Assembly (NCBI GenBank): GCA_973895155.1
Contig: OZ316899.1
Location: 15,500,001 to 15,564,000 of the forward strand
Length of the DNA stretch: 64,000 nucleotides
Direction: 5' to 3'
Origin: Marsupella aquatica
Lineage: Eukaryota; Marchantiophyta
The position numbers were made by a program, and so were the translations under genes. The notes below the pieces were generated by a model. The model was not told where the DNA came from and searched no databases. It was given only the letters and a program-made list of their open reading frames with translations. Every line of letters begins with the position of its first letter. The stretch's first letter is position 1. Below, one piece after another: positions 1-10,725 of the stretch.

Positions 1-2348
1 ACTTGGAAATACCAGGGCTTCATGGCCGGATCCGGCTTGGAAGCATTTGTAAAGTTACCATGGCTGAAGTCGGAGGTACCGGATTCAGACTTACTGGAAT
101 TCGTGGGATCATGGGAGCCCGAGACCAATTCCACAAGGGTGTATGGGAAGGATTTCTATCTCACTCCCCGGGTGATTGCCAAAGTGTTTGGCTTGCCGAT
201 GGGCAATAAGACCAAAGTAGATACCAGGAAGACCTTGCCAGACAAGGAGTTCCGGTCATTTCCAAGGCCATCAACAAAGAATGGCTTCTTCCGAAACACC
301 TGCACCAACCCACACATAGAGAAATGATTGATTTCTTGCGGGTGACCATGCATTGTAACTTGCCGAGGGCAGAGATCGGCAAGGCACAGGTCTATCTGGC
401 AGAGAGGCCAGACCCAAGCCGAGACTACAACGGGTACCTCCTCACCCAACTAAAGAAGATCTTGAAGGAGGAACAGCTGGTGATCGGCATGGGAAGCGTG
501 TCCCGACTTGGTTATCACATGCCGCTGTTGTGCCGGTATGCCCACAGCCAGATATTCGCCTCGGTACTGCCCCTGCAGGCAAGAGCACCAGAGGAGGTTC
601 CGGAACCAAGGCCGGCAACAGAGAAACCAACCCAGCTCGATAGTCCTACAATCGAGCAGGTGTTTAGGCCGAGGAAGGAGGACTTGCCGATGCAGCAACC
701 AGGCATGCAAAATCTGCTGAAATTGTTGGAGAAGGAAAGGAGAACAGCAGCGGCAATGGGGCCAGTACAAAATACTACTTCCGAAGTTGGCCTTAGCAAC
801 TTACTAGGGAAAACCCCTTTATCGGGGCCAAGGAGAGAAGGAGGCCAGAACACGAGTCGGGAGTCCAAATGTATGTAGGAGCTTCAAGTCCCGAAGCTGA
901 GGAGAAGCAGCCCGAGGCCCCTGGTCACGACAGGGAGAAGATGAGATCAACGTGGAAGCTGGAGGAACCAGGACCCATGATCTGTGGGGTTGTGTTCACG
1001 GCAGGACCAGGACAGCAGCGGGGGGAGCTGGTAGTCCAAGCCGAGGAGGAGGCGGTAGAAGGCTACGACAATGATGACTCCGGCTACGGGTCGGACCATC
1101 ATGTTCTAGGAATAAGGACCTGTGGCAGGTTCATCCCCACTCTTCCGAGAGTAGTTTGAGGCGACCCGACCCAGGAGAGCAGCCCCGAATCTCCCCCACC
1201 AGATGTCACTCCCTGGAGTTTTGACGGCATAAAACAGACGGCACAGGAGTTTCAAGAACAACGCAGGGAGGAAGAGGAGGCAGCCCTAGCAAGGGAGAAG
1301 GATTTACCAGGAGGAGAATGGCCAGAGGACATCCGGCGGCTTGCAAAAAATGAAGCAACCCGCCAGCCACGATAGAAAGAAACTCGCAAGGCTGCCTGGG
1401 AACAAAGGCCACGGTGGATGATGCCAATGACTTCTGCTCACTCCGCCTATGCTAAAGAATGAGCCATGGAGTACGGGAAGATGTGTGGGGAACTTGCGCT
1501 CGACATCTTTGGGGAGGAGTTGGAGCAGGGACCTTTTTTCCAGAGGGAAATGTTGGAGAAGCATCGATTAAAAGAAGCGGTGGCTTTGGAAAGAAGCAAG
1601 AAGGATGAGGTCATCCGTCGGCTTAGGGCAAGGAAAGCCGAGGTAGAAGACCTGAAGGCATCCAGGAAAGCCCAAGATGAGCTGCAGATTAAGTGGCATG
1701 AGCTCAACATCATGCAGGGGCAATTGGATATTGCGCAGTCTGATAATTAGATTATCAAGGATAAACTGACTCGGACCCAATGTGATTTGGCCAATTCAAT
1801 CAAGGAGAAGGAGAAGTGGAAGCAAGAGCTGAGAGACGCAGAGGAGGCCCACATAGCAGCCAACAATCGGACCATGGCGGAAACTCAGAGAAGGGAAAGG
1901 GCGCTGAAGGGGAAACTCTAGGATATCCGCGGAGCCCTTGAGCAGAAGGAGGACGAGTTAGGGAAATCCTATCAGGCAATTATCGTGCTGCCGCAGGAGC
2001 TCGCATCCATGATGGCCAGCTTCAAGGCCGATCTCCGTGAGAAAGACGATCAGCTCGACTAGACTTATGCCAAGATGAATAAAATGGAGTCTGAGGTCGT
2101 TATGGAGCTTGACAAGGAGCTGAGAGCAACCCAGGAGGAGAGGGCGACCTTAAAGAAGGAATTGGAGGAAGCCCAAAAGGAGCGGGAGGAGGCGTGCAAG
2201 GACCTGGATGAATTGCAGGAGGGGTTGGAGGAAAGCACGCGGAAGATGGAAAACTTACAGCGGCGAGCCGACAACCAAACGGAGCGGCTGAAGAAATAGG
2301 CCGCAATATTTAAGTGCTTGGCTTCCTCAAGACCAACTCCAATTGAGG
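1..2348 (+). mobile_element. Giant coding LTR copy L1, left part
   Basis: This is the upstream part of a giant gypsy-type LTR, cut off by the window start. It holds the middle of the LTR reading frame. It stops at 2348, where an inverted solo LTR was inserted, and resumes at 7012. The pentamer TGAGG occurs at 2344-2348 and again at 7012-7016. Removing the insert and one copy of TGAGG restores a continuous sequence that matches the other LTR copies, so the split is a simple insertion and not a rearrangement. L1 is the most decayed of the five copies by number of stops and frameshifts. Confidence 0.85.
22..2345 (+). pseudogene. LTR-encoded protein, decayed (copy L1)
   Basis: This is the same reading frame as in the other giant LTRs, broken here into at least five pieces: 22-327, 324-878, 869-1159, 1466-1750 and 2075-2299. 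The first two pieces hold the conserved N-terminal domain (motifs LLEFVGSWEPET, FYLTPRVIA.VFGLP, FFRNTCTNPH, LAERPDPSRDYNGYLL). The later ones hold the long coiled coil rich in Glu, Lys, Arg and Ala. The break at about 324 is a frameshift, and several stops lie at sites where other copies have CAG or CGA. The C-terminal tail continues after the inserted LTR at 7017-7492. Function is unknown. The N-terminal domain loosely recalls the putative plant transposon protein domain (Transposase_32 type), but I cannot confirm this. Confidence 0.8.
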
Positions 2349-5300
2349 TGTGGTGCATCCCATGGCTCCCTAAACCCAAGAAACCCCCAGCTCAAGCCGA
2401 TTCCCGCAGGTTTCGCGCTTGGCGAGGCCGTTTCCGCGGCTTAGCGGCATGGGACGCTGCTAACCTTCTACTACTACTATTAACATTTTACACACATATA
2501 CTTGACAGATCCTTCATCGGGTCATGAGATACGTAGCCGGCCTAATCTAGGCCTTCCCCTGTCTTCCCCTCCGTCTTGTTAGGTATGTTTGGATTCCGCC
2601 GTCGGAATGATCCCCAATAGGCTTGGTTAAGCCGCTAAGACCTCTCTCAGCTCGACACATCCAACTCTCACTCCCCTGCTTACTTTCCTTCCTTCTGGTT
2701 GATGTGGGCACTCTTCACACAAGTTAATGCGACACACAAATAGCAAAATGACTCATTCTGACTGAGTCATACCATGCACTTGCCATACAAACAGTACATC
2801 TCATACACAAGCTCTGCGAACTAAGCCGTGAGGCCAACTCTATTAAGCTCTTAGGCATGAGGAAACATGAATATACACAAGGGTCACTGTATGACTAACC
2901 GAGAGCTTCTCGTACTACTTGATCCCAGCCCGGCTGGTGCAAACTAAAAACTTGCTAAAGAAGAGGCCCTGAGCTCCCCGCTGCCCAGGTACTTATCCTG
3001 GTAGTGGATCCGTCATTCTTTGCATCGTAAGCCTAATCTACCTAACAGTAATCTACTTGCCCGAATCTACCTATGTACAGCAAGGCAGGAGCACAAGTGT
3101 TGCTCCTACCAGTGGAACCGCAATCCCACTAAGCTAAGTGTCAGGGCCGCTCCTGGTCCTGATCCTAATCCTAAACTTGGAGATCAGCGCCCGCCGTGCC
3201 CACTCACGCCTCCTCCCTCCACGTCCGCCCTCCCTAAAAGGAACGATGCCCTTGCACCGTCACGACACCTGTGGTGGATCCTTAATGGACGCCCCCAACG
3301 CTTCCTCCTCAGCCACTGCCGTAGGTTCATTCTCTGAAAGATTACTTGCCCTTGACTGAGTCAACTCTCCATCGGCCTGACTGGGTCCACCATCGGCGTC
3401 GACATCGGCTCGGGAATCGGTTACGGCCTCAGCCTCGGCTACGGTCTCCCTGGCCTGCTCAAGAGGCGGATCTGGGATACCGGCCTCATTACTGAGTAGT
3501 TCGGCTTGGGCCGCACCAACCCCACCTGTGATGATAGCGGGATCTATTGTCGTATTTATGTCGGAGGATGGTGCTGGTTCTACCTCCTTGGTCACCACGG
3601 CTTGTGGAGTCGGATTACTCCTTGACCCTGAAGGTTTCCGCTTCTTCTTCTTTTCTGGTTCGGCAACTGGTCCCTTCCCCTTCCCACTTACTTCCGGCAC
3701 TGGTGCAGGTGGCGCGGCTTTTTCTTCGGCCTGTACCACTCCTGGTAACTTGGTTGCCCCAATTGGAGTTGGGCCTGATGAAGACAAGCACTTAAATACT
3801 GCGGCTTGTTTCTTCAGCCGCTCCATTTGGTTGTCGGCCCGCCGCTGGAGGTTCTCCATCTTCCTCGTGATTTCCTCCAACTCCTCCTGGGTCTCATCCA
3901 GGTCCTTGCGCGCCTCCTCTAGTTCCTTCTGGGCTTCCTCCCGTTCTTGTTTCAAGGTAGTCCTCTCCTCCCGGGTTGCTCTTAGCTCCTTGTCGAGCTC
4001 TGCAATGATGACAAACTCCATCTGGTTCATCTTGGCATAAGTCTGATCGAGTATCTCGTCCTTCTCCCTTAGGTCGGCCTTGAAGCTGGCCGTCAGGGAC
4101 GCAAGCTCCTGGTGCAGCGCCATAATCCCTTGATAGGATTTCCCTAACTCGGCCTCCTTCTGCTCAAGGGCTCCGCGGATTTTCTCGAGCTCCCCCTTCA
4201 ACGCCCATTCCTTTCTTTGGGTCTCCGCCATGGCCCGGCTGTTGGCTGTTATGTGGGCCTCCTCTGTATTCTTTAGCTCTCGCTTCCACTTCTCCCTCTC
4301 TTTGATCATGTCGGCCAACTCTCCCTGCGTCTGAGTCAGTTTATCCTTGATATTCTGATTATCAGCCTGCGCGGTGTCCAACTGCCCCTGCATGATGTTC
4401 AGCTCATGCCGTTTAATCCGCAGTTCATCTTGGGCTTTCTTGGCCGCCCTTAGATCTTCAATCTTGGCTTCCATCCTCCTAAGCCGCCGAATGACCTCGT
4501 CCTTCTTGCTTCTCTCTAAAGCCACCGCTTCTTCTAATTGGTGCTTCTCCAACTGCTCCCTATGGAAAAAGGGTCCTACCTCCAACTCCTCTCCAAAGAT
4601 GCCGAGCGCAAGTTCCCCACACATCTCACCATACTCCATGGCTCTATTCTTAGCGTAGGTGGAGTAAGTAGAAGTGATCGGCATCGCCCATCGCGGCCTC
4701 TGCTCCCAAGCCGTCTTGCGGATCTCTTCAATCGTGGCTAGAGGTTTGCTTCCTTTTTCGGCTAGCCGCCTGATGTCCTCCGGCCAATCTCCTCCTGGTA
4801 AATCCTTTTCCCTAGCCAGGGCTGCCTCCTCTTCCTGCCTGATTCGCTCCTGAAATTCCTGCACCGTCTGTTTTATGCCGTCAAAGCTCGGGGGAGCAAC
4901 ATCTGGTGGGGGAGACTCAGGGCTACTCTGCTAGTTGGGGTCCCCTCGCACTACCCTTGGAAGTGTGGGGACAAACCGGCCACAGGTCCTTACTCCTGGA
5001 ACGTGATGGTCCGACCCATAGCCGGAATTATCATGGCTGCAGTCCTCCACTGCCTCCTCTACTTCTTGGACGTCCGGCTTCTCCCTCTCCTCTTCGTCGG
5101 TAGGAGCTTCAGGCAATTCTGCCTCAGATTCGGAGCTTGAGATTCCCACATACATTCGAACACCTGGCTTGATTCCGGCCTGATTCTCTCCTTGTCTCCA
5201 GCAAAGGGGTTTTCTCTTGTGAGCCGGTGTAGGCCTACCTCTGTAGTAGTGTCCTGCATTGTTGCTGTTGCCGTTGTTGTTGCCGATGCCGATCTCTTTT

Positions 5301-7011
5301 CTTTCTCCAGTAGTTTCAGCAGACTCTGCATGCCTGGTTGCTGCATCGGCAAGTCCTCCTTCCTGGGCCTAAACACCTGCTCGATCGTAGGGCTAACAGG
5401 TGGTTGAGGCTTCTCAGCCAACGGCCTCGGCGTTGGAGCTTCCTCGGGTGCCCTTACCTGCAGGGGAAGTACTGGGGCAAAAGTTTGACCTCTGGCATAC
5501 CGGCACAACAGCGGCATGTGATAGCCAAGCCGCGACACGGTCCCCATGCCAATTACCTGCTGCTCCTCCTTTAAGATCTTCTTCAATTGGTTGAGGAGGT
5601 ACCCGTTGTAGTCCCGGCTTGGGTCTGGCCTCTCTGCCAGATAGACCTGTGCCTTGCCGATCTCTGCCCTCGGCAAGTTACAATGCATGGTCACCCGCAA
5701 GAAGTCGATCATCTCTCTCCTATGTGCGGGTTGGTGCAGGTGTTCCGGAAGAAGCCATTCTTCGTTGATGGCCCGGGGAACGACCGGAACTCCTTGTCAG
5801 GCAAGGTCTTCCTGGTATCAACTTTGGTCTTATTGCCTATCGGCAAGCCAAACACTTCGGCAATTACCTTGGGAGTAAGATAGAAATCCTTCCCATATAT
5901 CCTCGTGCAATTGGTCTCGGGTTCCCATGACCCCACGAATTCTAATAGGTCTGACTCCGGTACCTCCGGCTTCAGCCATGGTAATCTTACAAAGGCCTCT
6001 AAGCCGGATCCGGCCATGAAGCCTTGGTACTTCTTGGTCTGCATGGCCGTAAAGCATGCATCCTCCTCCCGTGCAAAATGTAGTTGCACCTCCACCGGTA
6101 GGGTTGCCGCCCAGCCCTTCCAGGTGTCATCCCTGGTTGGAATGGCCTTGATGGGATCGACCTCCTCCTCTTCGGCTTCTCCCTGCCTCCTGCTCTGCTG
6201 CCCGACTGGCTTCTTTGGTGCCGCCGACCTCGTTCTTTTTGCCGGGGTGGCTTCATCGTTGACGGCTCCCTTCCTCTTCATCTCTGCTGCCGTGGAGGTT
6301 TCTCCTAGCACCGTTGCCTGGGTCCACCTTTCCGTGCTACCCTTTAATTCCTAGTGTATGTCATTGCAGTTCTTGATGGCCTCTCGGATGCCGACGACGC
6401 TGTCTTTGCAAAACAGAAGATCGTCGAGTTGATTGGAAGTAGGCGTCCACAGGAACTCGTCCTTGATGAGTTCGCCTCCTAAGAAAGCCGTCTTCTGCAG
6501 CTCCCACAATCGAGCGAGCTCCTGCCGTTCTCGAGCTACCCTTTCTGATTCCTCGTCCTCGTAAGTCTTGATGTACTTAGTTGCCCGTTCGAACAGGCAT
6601 CCCCAGAAATGTGCCGCTTGATTGACGTTGCTCATACCCTCCTTAGGTCGATCGTCAGTATCTACTCTCTCCCCGAGTGCTTGCCTAAGCAGCTGATAGT
6701 AGTTGGCCTCCAGTAGTCGTCTGCCTAGTTCGTGCTCGCAAATGAGCCACCATCTCCTCCAAGCGCTCCTTACCCCTCTCCTCTGCCGGTCCTTCTTCCC
6801 GTTGATCCTTCCTAGCCGCCGATGCTTAACGCGCCCTAACCCTAATCGAGTTTTCACCCTCAGTGTCCTTACCTCCGGCCTCGGCCCGGGTTCCATGGTT
6901 GCCCCTAATTGTTTATATTTTCCTTGTTTTGTCCCTATACTAAGGTGTTCCTAGGGTGCCTTCCTGGTTTACCCACTTAACTGGCCGAGTGATTCCTGTC
7001 TAGGCATCACA
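2349..7011 (-). mobile_element. Inverted solo giant LTR (copy L2)
   Basis: A complete solo LTR of 4,663 bp on the minus strand. It begins TGTGATGCCTAG and ends GCACCACA, so it has the usual TG...CA ends and a short imperfect terminal repeat (TGTGRTGC). It is flanked by the 5-bp duplication TGAGG (2344-2348 and 7012-7016), typical of Ty3/gypsy integrase. No gag or pol is attached, so this is presumably the product of LTR-LTR recombination. Its first bases (TAGACAGGAATCACTCGG) put it in a subfamily with the solo LTR at 39104-43035, distinct from element A (TAACCAGGAATCACTAGG). About 900 bp next to the CACCACA end (2349-3259) are non-coding and must hold the promoter and the R/U5 region. Confidence 0.92.
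3260..6896 (-). pseudogene. LTR-encoded coiled-coil protein (copy L2)
   Basis: The reading frame starts at ATG 6896, 115 nt inside the LTR; the same offset is found in copies L3, L4 and L5. It runs to a stop at 3260. Pieces: 6896-6351 (basic N-terminus, then an Arg/Glu-rich segment; ends at a TAG where copy L4 has TGG), 6311-5709 (linker KRTRSAAPKK and the conserved N-terminal domain), 5712-5059 (rest of that domain after a frameshift), then 5155-4931 and 4864-3260. The last piece is 534 aa with an almost unbroken heptad-like coiled coil over about residues 90-370, a basic KKKKRKPSGS patch and an acidic tail ending ASIKDPPQVS. The pieces align with single frames in other copies, so the ancestor was one protein of about 1,200 residues. 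It shows no enzyme motif. By position it is a third ORF downstream of pol. A structural or env-position role is only a guess. Confidence 0.82.
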
Positions 7012-8404
7012 TGAGGCAACCAAGTTACCTGGTGTAGTACTGGCCAAAGGACAAGCCGAGACACTTGCACCGGTGCCGGAGGTAAGTGGCAAGGGGAAGG
7101 GGCCAGCTGCCGAACCAAAGAAGAAGAAGAAGAAGCGGAAACCTTCTGGGTCAGGGAGTAATACGGCTCCTCAAGCCATCGTGACCAAGGAGGTAAACCC
7201 AACACCAACCTCAGGCAGGGTCATGGTAGAGGATCCAACTGCCCTAGAAGGCGGGGATGATGAAGCCGGGGCCAGGATACTCGGTGATGAAGCCGGGGTA
7301 CCGGATCCATCACTAGAACATGTCGGGGAGGCCGTGGCCGATGCTGAGGCCGAAGCCGAGGGTGGACCCAGTCAAGCCGATGGAGAGTTGACTCGGTCAG
7401 GAGCAGGTAATCTGTCAGAGGACGGACCTACAGTAGTGGCTGCGGAGGAAGTGTTGGGGGCGTCCATTGAGGACCAGACACCGCTGCCATGATGGTGGTG
7501 GAGGGCCGCTCCTTTTAAGGAGGGCGGGCGTGGAGGGAGGAGGCGTGAGTGGGCAGGGCGGGCTCAGATCTCCAAGTTTAGAATCAGGACCAGGACCAAG
7601 GGGCGGCCCTGACACTTAGCTTAGTGGGATTGCAGATCCACTGGTAAGAGCAGCACTTATGCTCCTGCTTCGCTGTACATAGGTAGATTACAGTTAGGTA
7701 GATTACAGTAGGGTAGATTAGGCTTACGCTGCAAGGAATTAGGCGGATCCACTACTAGGATAAGTACCTGGGCATCGGGGAGTTGAGGGCCTTCTTCCTT
7801 AGCAAGTTTTTAGTGCACCTGCAGGGCTAGGATCAAGTAGTTAAAGAAGCTCTTGGTTAGTTATACTGTGACCCTTGTGTATATTCATGTTTCCTCATAC
7901 CTAAGAAATTAATAGAGTTGGCCTCACGGCTTAGTTCACAGATCTTGTATACTGTTTGTATGGCAAGTGCATGGTATAACTCAGTCAGAAGGAGTCATTT
8001 TGCTATTTGTGTGTCGCATTAACTTGTTTGAAGATTGCCCACATCAACCAAGAAGGGAGTAAGCAAGGTAGTAAGAGTTGGATGTGTCGAGCTGAGAGAG
8101 GTCTTAGCGGCTTACCCAAGCCAGTTGGGGATCATTCCGGCGACGGAATCCAAACATACCTAAAGGAAACCCGAGAGAGGAGGACAAGGGAAGGTCGAGA
8201 ATAGGCCGGCTACGTATCTCATGACCCGATGAAGGATCTATCCAGTATATGTGAGTAAAACGTTAATAGCAATAGTAGTAGAAGGAAGTTAGCAGCGTCC
8301 GATGCCGCTAAGCCGCGAAATCGGCCTCGCCAAGAGCGAAACCTACGGGAATCGGCTTGAGCAGAGGGGTTTCTTGGGTTTAGGGAGCCATGGGACGCAC
8401 CACA
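7012..8404 (+). mobile_element. Giant LTR copy L1, right part
   Basis: Continuation of copy L1 after the inserted solo LTR. It holds the C-terminal 160 or so codons of the LTR reading frame (to 7492) and the non-coding promoter/R/U5 part, and ends in GCACCACA at 8404. The sequence then passes directly into the RT gene of another retroelement at a position coding for the active-site region, so L1 was inserted in that gene. The expected 5-bp duplication on its right would be TTGAT (8405-8409); its partner lies before the window start. The non-coding tail 7493-8404 matches 24000-24919 and 62706-63566 closely. Confidence 0.85.
7017..7492 (+). pseudogene. C-terminal tail of LTR protein (copy L1)
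   Basis: This piece joins onto 22-2345 once the inserted LTR is removed. It encodes the low-complexity end of the LTR protein: a short basic patch (KKKKKKRKPSG) followed by an acidic Glu/Ala/Asp-rich stretch with the conserved tail GGPSQADGELTRSGAGNLSE and final ASIEDQTP. The same tail closes every LTR copy here. The basic patch could be a nuclear localisation signal; the acidic part is probably disordered. The stop codon at 7490-7492 is the natural end of the frame. Confidence 0.75.
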
Positions 8405-9033
8405 TTGATAATATCCTAATCTACTCAAAAATGTTGGAGAAACATGAGCAGTTACTTAGAGTAGTGTTCTCTTGCCTTTGTAAGGTTTGTCTCTTTGCTA
8501 AACCTAACAAATGCGAGTTTGCAATGAACGAGATTCAGTTCCTTGACCATACCTTTACCCCAAAGGGGATAACGCCTAGTCAAGACAAGCTTAAAGAGAT
8601 CAAAGAATGGGAGCGCCCATCCAATGTAAGGTAGGTTAGAGCCTTCTTAGGATTTACAGGATTCTATCAAAGATACATGAAAGACTATGCAAGGATTGCG
8701 AGGCCCCTAAACGAGCTAATGTTTAAAAACAAAGTGTTTGTGTGGACACAGGACTGTGAGTTAGCATTCCTAGAACTTAAGCGGCTAATGATAACGCCGC
8801 CGGTTGTAAAGTTACCTGAGATGGGGAAGCTGTTCAAGATTTGGATAGACGCGAGTGATTATGCCATTGGCGCCTGTCTTCACCAAGATGGGCGTCCTAT
8901 GGCCTTTGAGTCATGTAAGTTGGAAAATCATTGGATCACACTGGAAAGGGAAATGTATGCCGTGATCTATGCGTTGAAAAAGTGGGAGATTTACCTTAAG
9001 AACGGTCCCAAAGTGGTAATACACACAGATAGC
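8405..9033 (+). pseudogene. Truncated Ty3/gypsy RT-RNase H of another lineage
   Basis: The frame begins in the middle of the reverse transcriptase active site: IDNILIYS, where active enzymes have (F/Y)VDDILIYS, so the second catalytic Asp is Asn here. It continues through the RT thumb (FLGFTGFYQRYMKDYA) into RNase H (IWIDASDYAIGACLHQDGRPMAF, LEREMYAVIYALKKW, VVIHTDS). One in-frame TAG sits at 8632. The 5' part of RT is missing because copy L1 was inserted there, and the 3' part is lost from about 9031, where the sequence no longer resembles RNase H. The protein differs strongly from the RT of element A (43036-44544) and represents a second gypsy lineage. It is dead. Confidence 0.85.
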
Positions 9034-9239
9034 TGTGATATAGCAGTTATTCAGAATTTCTGTGAAAACTTTAAAATTTTCAACTTTTTGAGATAAGTAG
9101 TGATTCGCCTCAGGTTATCTATATTAATTAGGAGCATTAGAGTAGTTAAGCCATCCTCAAGTACATCCCTGTAGTCTCCTAAAACTAGTTACTTTTACAG
9201 CCATGTCAAATCGGAGTCACAGTAGCAGCTAATCCGCTA

Positions 9240-9500
9240 AGACGCTCCAATGCGTAGGCGCTTATGCGCTAATGCGTTCAGACGCGTATAGCAACCCACC
9301 CTGCCGGAAACCAAAAGTAGTCGTTGATGATGAGGAGGAAGTAATAGAGTGACTCACTAGACCACCTGCTTGCGACAAATATTTTCACTTCCCTGTTTGC
9401 TACCAAAGGCCTCGACGTTCACGCCCATACGCAGAGATGCTTGAGCGCTGTGGCATTTATACGCTCATGCGCGATCACGCCAATACGCCCCGTCGTTTTG
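9240..9500. repeat. Degenerate ATGCG/GACGC-rich repeat tract
   Basis: Loosely repeated words such as GCGCTAATGCG, AGACGC, TACGCTCATGCGC and CCAATACGCCC occur through this non-coding stretch. A matching short cluster (AGACGCGAAAGCGCTAATGCGCCC and following) lies at about 12205-12255, just after the second ORF. The two clusters flank the ORF pair. They may be remnants of a tandem repeat or protein-binding sites; the sequence alone does not say which. Confidence 0.45.
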
Positions 9501-9572
9501 CGACTTAGATTTTTGTAAGTGACTCAACTTCAAGAACCATAGCTGCAACTTGCCATAGCGGGCGTGGATGAG

Positions 9573-10703
9573 ATGAGTTGCGACTTCCCTATTCCTAGAG
9601 CTATACCGGTGAAGTACCCCGCACTCGAGAGGGGTTTGATGTTATTGACCGATGCTCTAGAAGTTATGCACCTGGGAAAACTTCTATCCATTCTCTGGTC
9701 TTTTGTGTGTCCTACCTACTTGCACGAGTTCGCTGATGGGTCACAAATTCCAGAAGCGTTTCATGAGACTGTTCGAGCAGATCCTGAGAAGTGGGACTTA
9801 GAGTTCGTGGCCGACGCTTTTAGTTGGTCATCAGAAGGCTGTGGTTTACAATCTGGAAAGAGTACTTTATTTGATCCAATGTTCGCTGGGACGAGAAATA
9901 CAAAAGTTGGATGGAAGCTTAATCAATGTATTGATTATTCCTTCCAGATCATCCTTGAGGTTCTGGTACCCAATTTTCATCCCACTCGACCATATATGGT
10001 ACCTGTATCTGTAGCAAACACATTTGTTACTTCATGGAAAGGATTTGCTAAAGTTAATTGGGGATTGTTACTGAGACACACCATCCTCAGTCAAATCAAT
10101 GTTGTACAGAATGGAAAGCCAACATACCTCCCAGCTTACCTCAGTAAACTCTACTGGTATGGAGACTGTCTACTCCCACAGGAGAAGCTCGAAAGGATTG
10201 CACTATTGGAGGAATTAGATGTGGAACATTCGGAGACTGATTCGAGACTCGATGATCTAAGAATGGAGGAAACATGCGAAGCTAGTCACCAAGAAATTAT
10301 GCCACCTGCTCTGGAACTTATGGATGAGGATATTAATCCTCACGTTGAGATTACACCTTACCATACTAATAGTAGTCCGACCGACCACACTCCTCTCCCT
10401 GTTATTCCTGCCAGTAAACATAATCATCCAGAGAAATTGATTGATGATGGGAAGGTTGTTTTTAATCAGGATATAGTAGACAGTTTGTCTAGAATGTTGA
10501 CCTATGATCCAGAAGAAATCCTCCCTATTGTAGATAGATTAAGGACTGCTTCTGTTACTCAACCCTCGCCAGCCTATAACTGTATTACTCCATACAGTCC
10601 CACTTCCATTTATTCACCATCCAGAGTCCTATCCAATCAAAACATCCGTTCATCAAAGGACAATCTAAAGCCCCTAGGATTATACATCACCTTTCTCCGA
10701 TAG
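9573..10703 (+). CDS. Hypothetical retroelement-associated protein 1
   Basis: An open frame of about 376 codons; I chose the first ATG (9573). I do not recognise the family. The first half is compact and hydrophobic/aromatic (VGWKLNQCIDYSFQIILEV, FVTSWKGFAKVNWGLLLRH). The second half is acidic and low complexity (EELDVEHSETDSRLDDL) and ends in Ser/Pro/Tyr-rich sequence (PYSPTSIYSPS). A short helical motif, DSLSRMLTYDPEEILPIVDRL, recurs in variant form twice in the next ORF. The stop at 10701-10703 is followed after 22 bp by the next ORF in another frame, so the two could be one gene broken by a frameshift. The uninterrupted frame and balanced composition suggest real coding sequence. Confidence 0.6.
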   Translation: MSCDFPIPRAIPVKYPALERGLMLLTDALEVMHLGKLLSILWSFVCPTYLHEFADGSQIPEAFHETVRADPEKWDLEFVADAFSWSSEGCGLQSGKSTLFDPMFAGTRNTKVGWKLNQCIDYSFQIILEVLVPNFHPTRPYMVPVSVANTFVTSWKGFAKVNWGLLLRHTILSQINVVQNGKPTYLPAYLSKLYWYGDCLLPQEKLERIALLEELDVEHSETDSRLDDLRMEETCEASHQEIMPPALELMDEDINPHVEITPYHTNSSPTDHTPLPVIPASKHNHPEKLIDDGKVVFNQDIVDSLSRMLTYDPEEILPIVDRLRTASVTQPSPAYNCITPYSPTSIYSPSRVLSNQNIRSSKDNLKPLGLYITFLR

Positions 10704-10725
10704 ACATCGAGAATCCCACACTATC

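Noticed and set aside
3528-4040. 170-codon plus-strand ORF (and twin at 40284-40796)
   Set aside because: Antisense shadow of the LTR coiled-coil frame. The Ser-rich composition is what the reverse of Glu/Lys/Arg codons gives.
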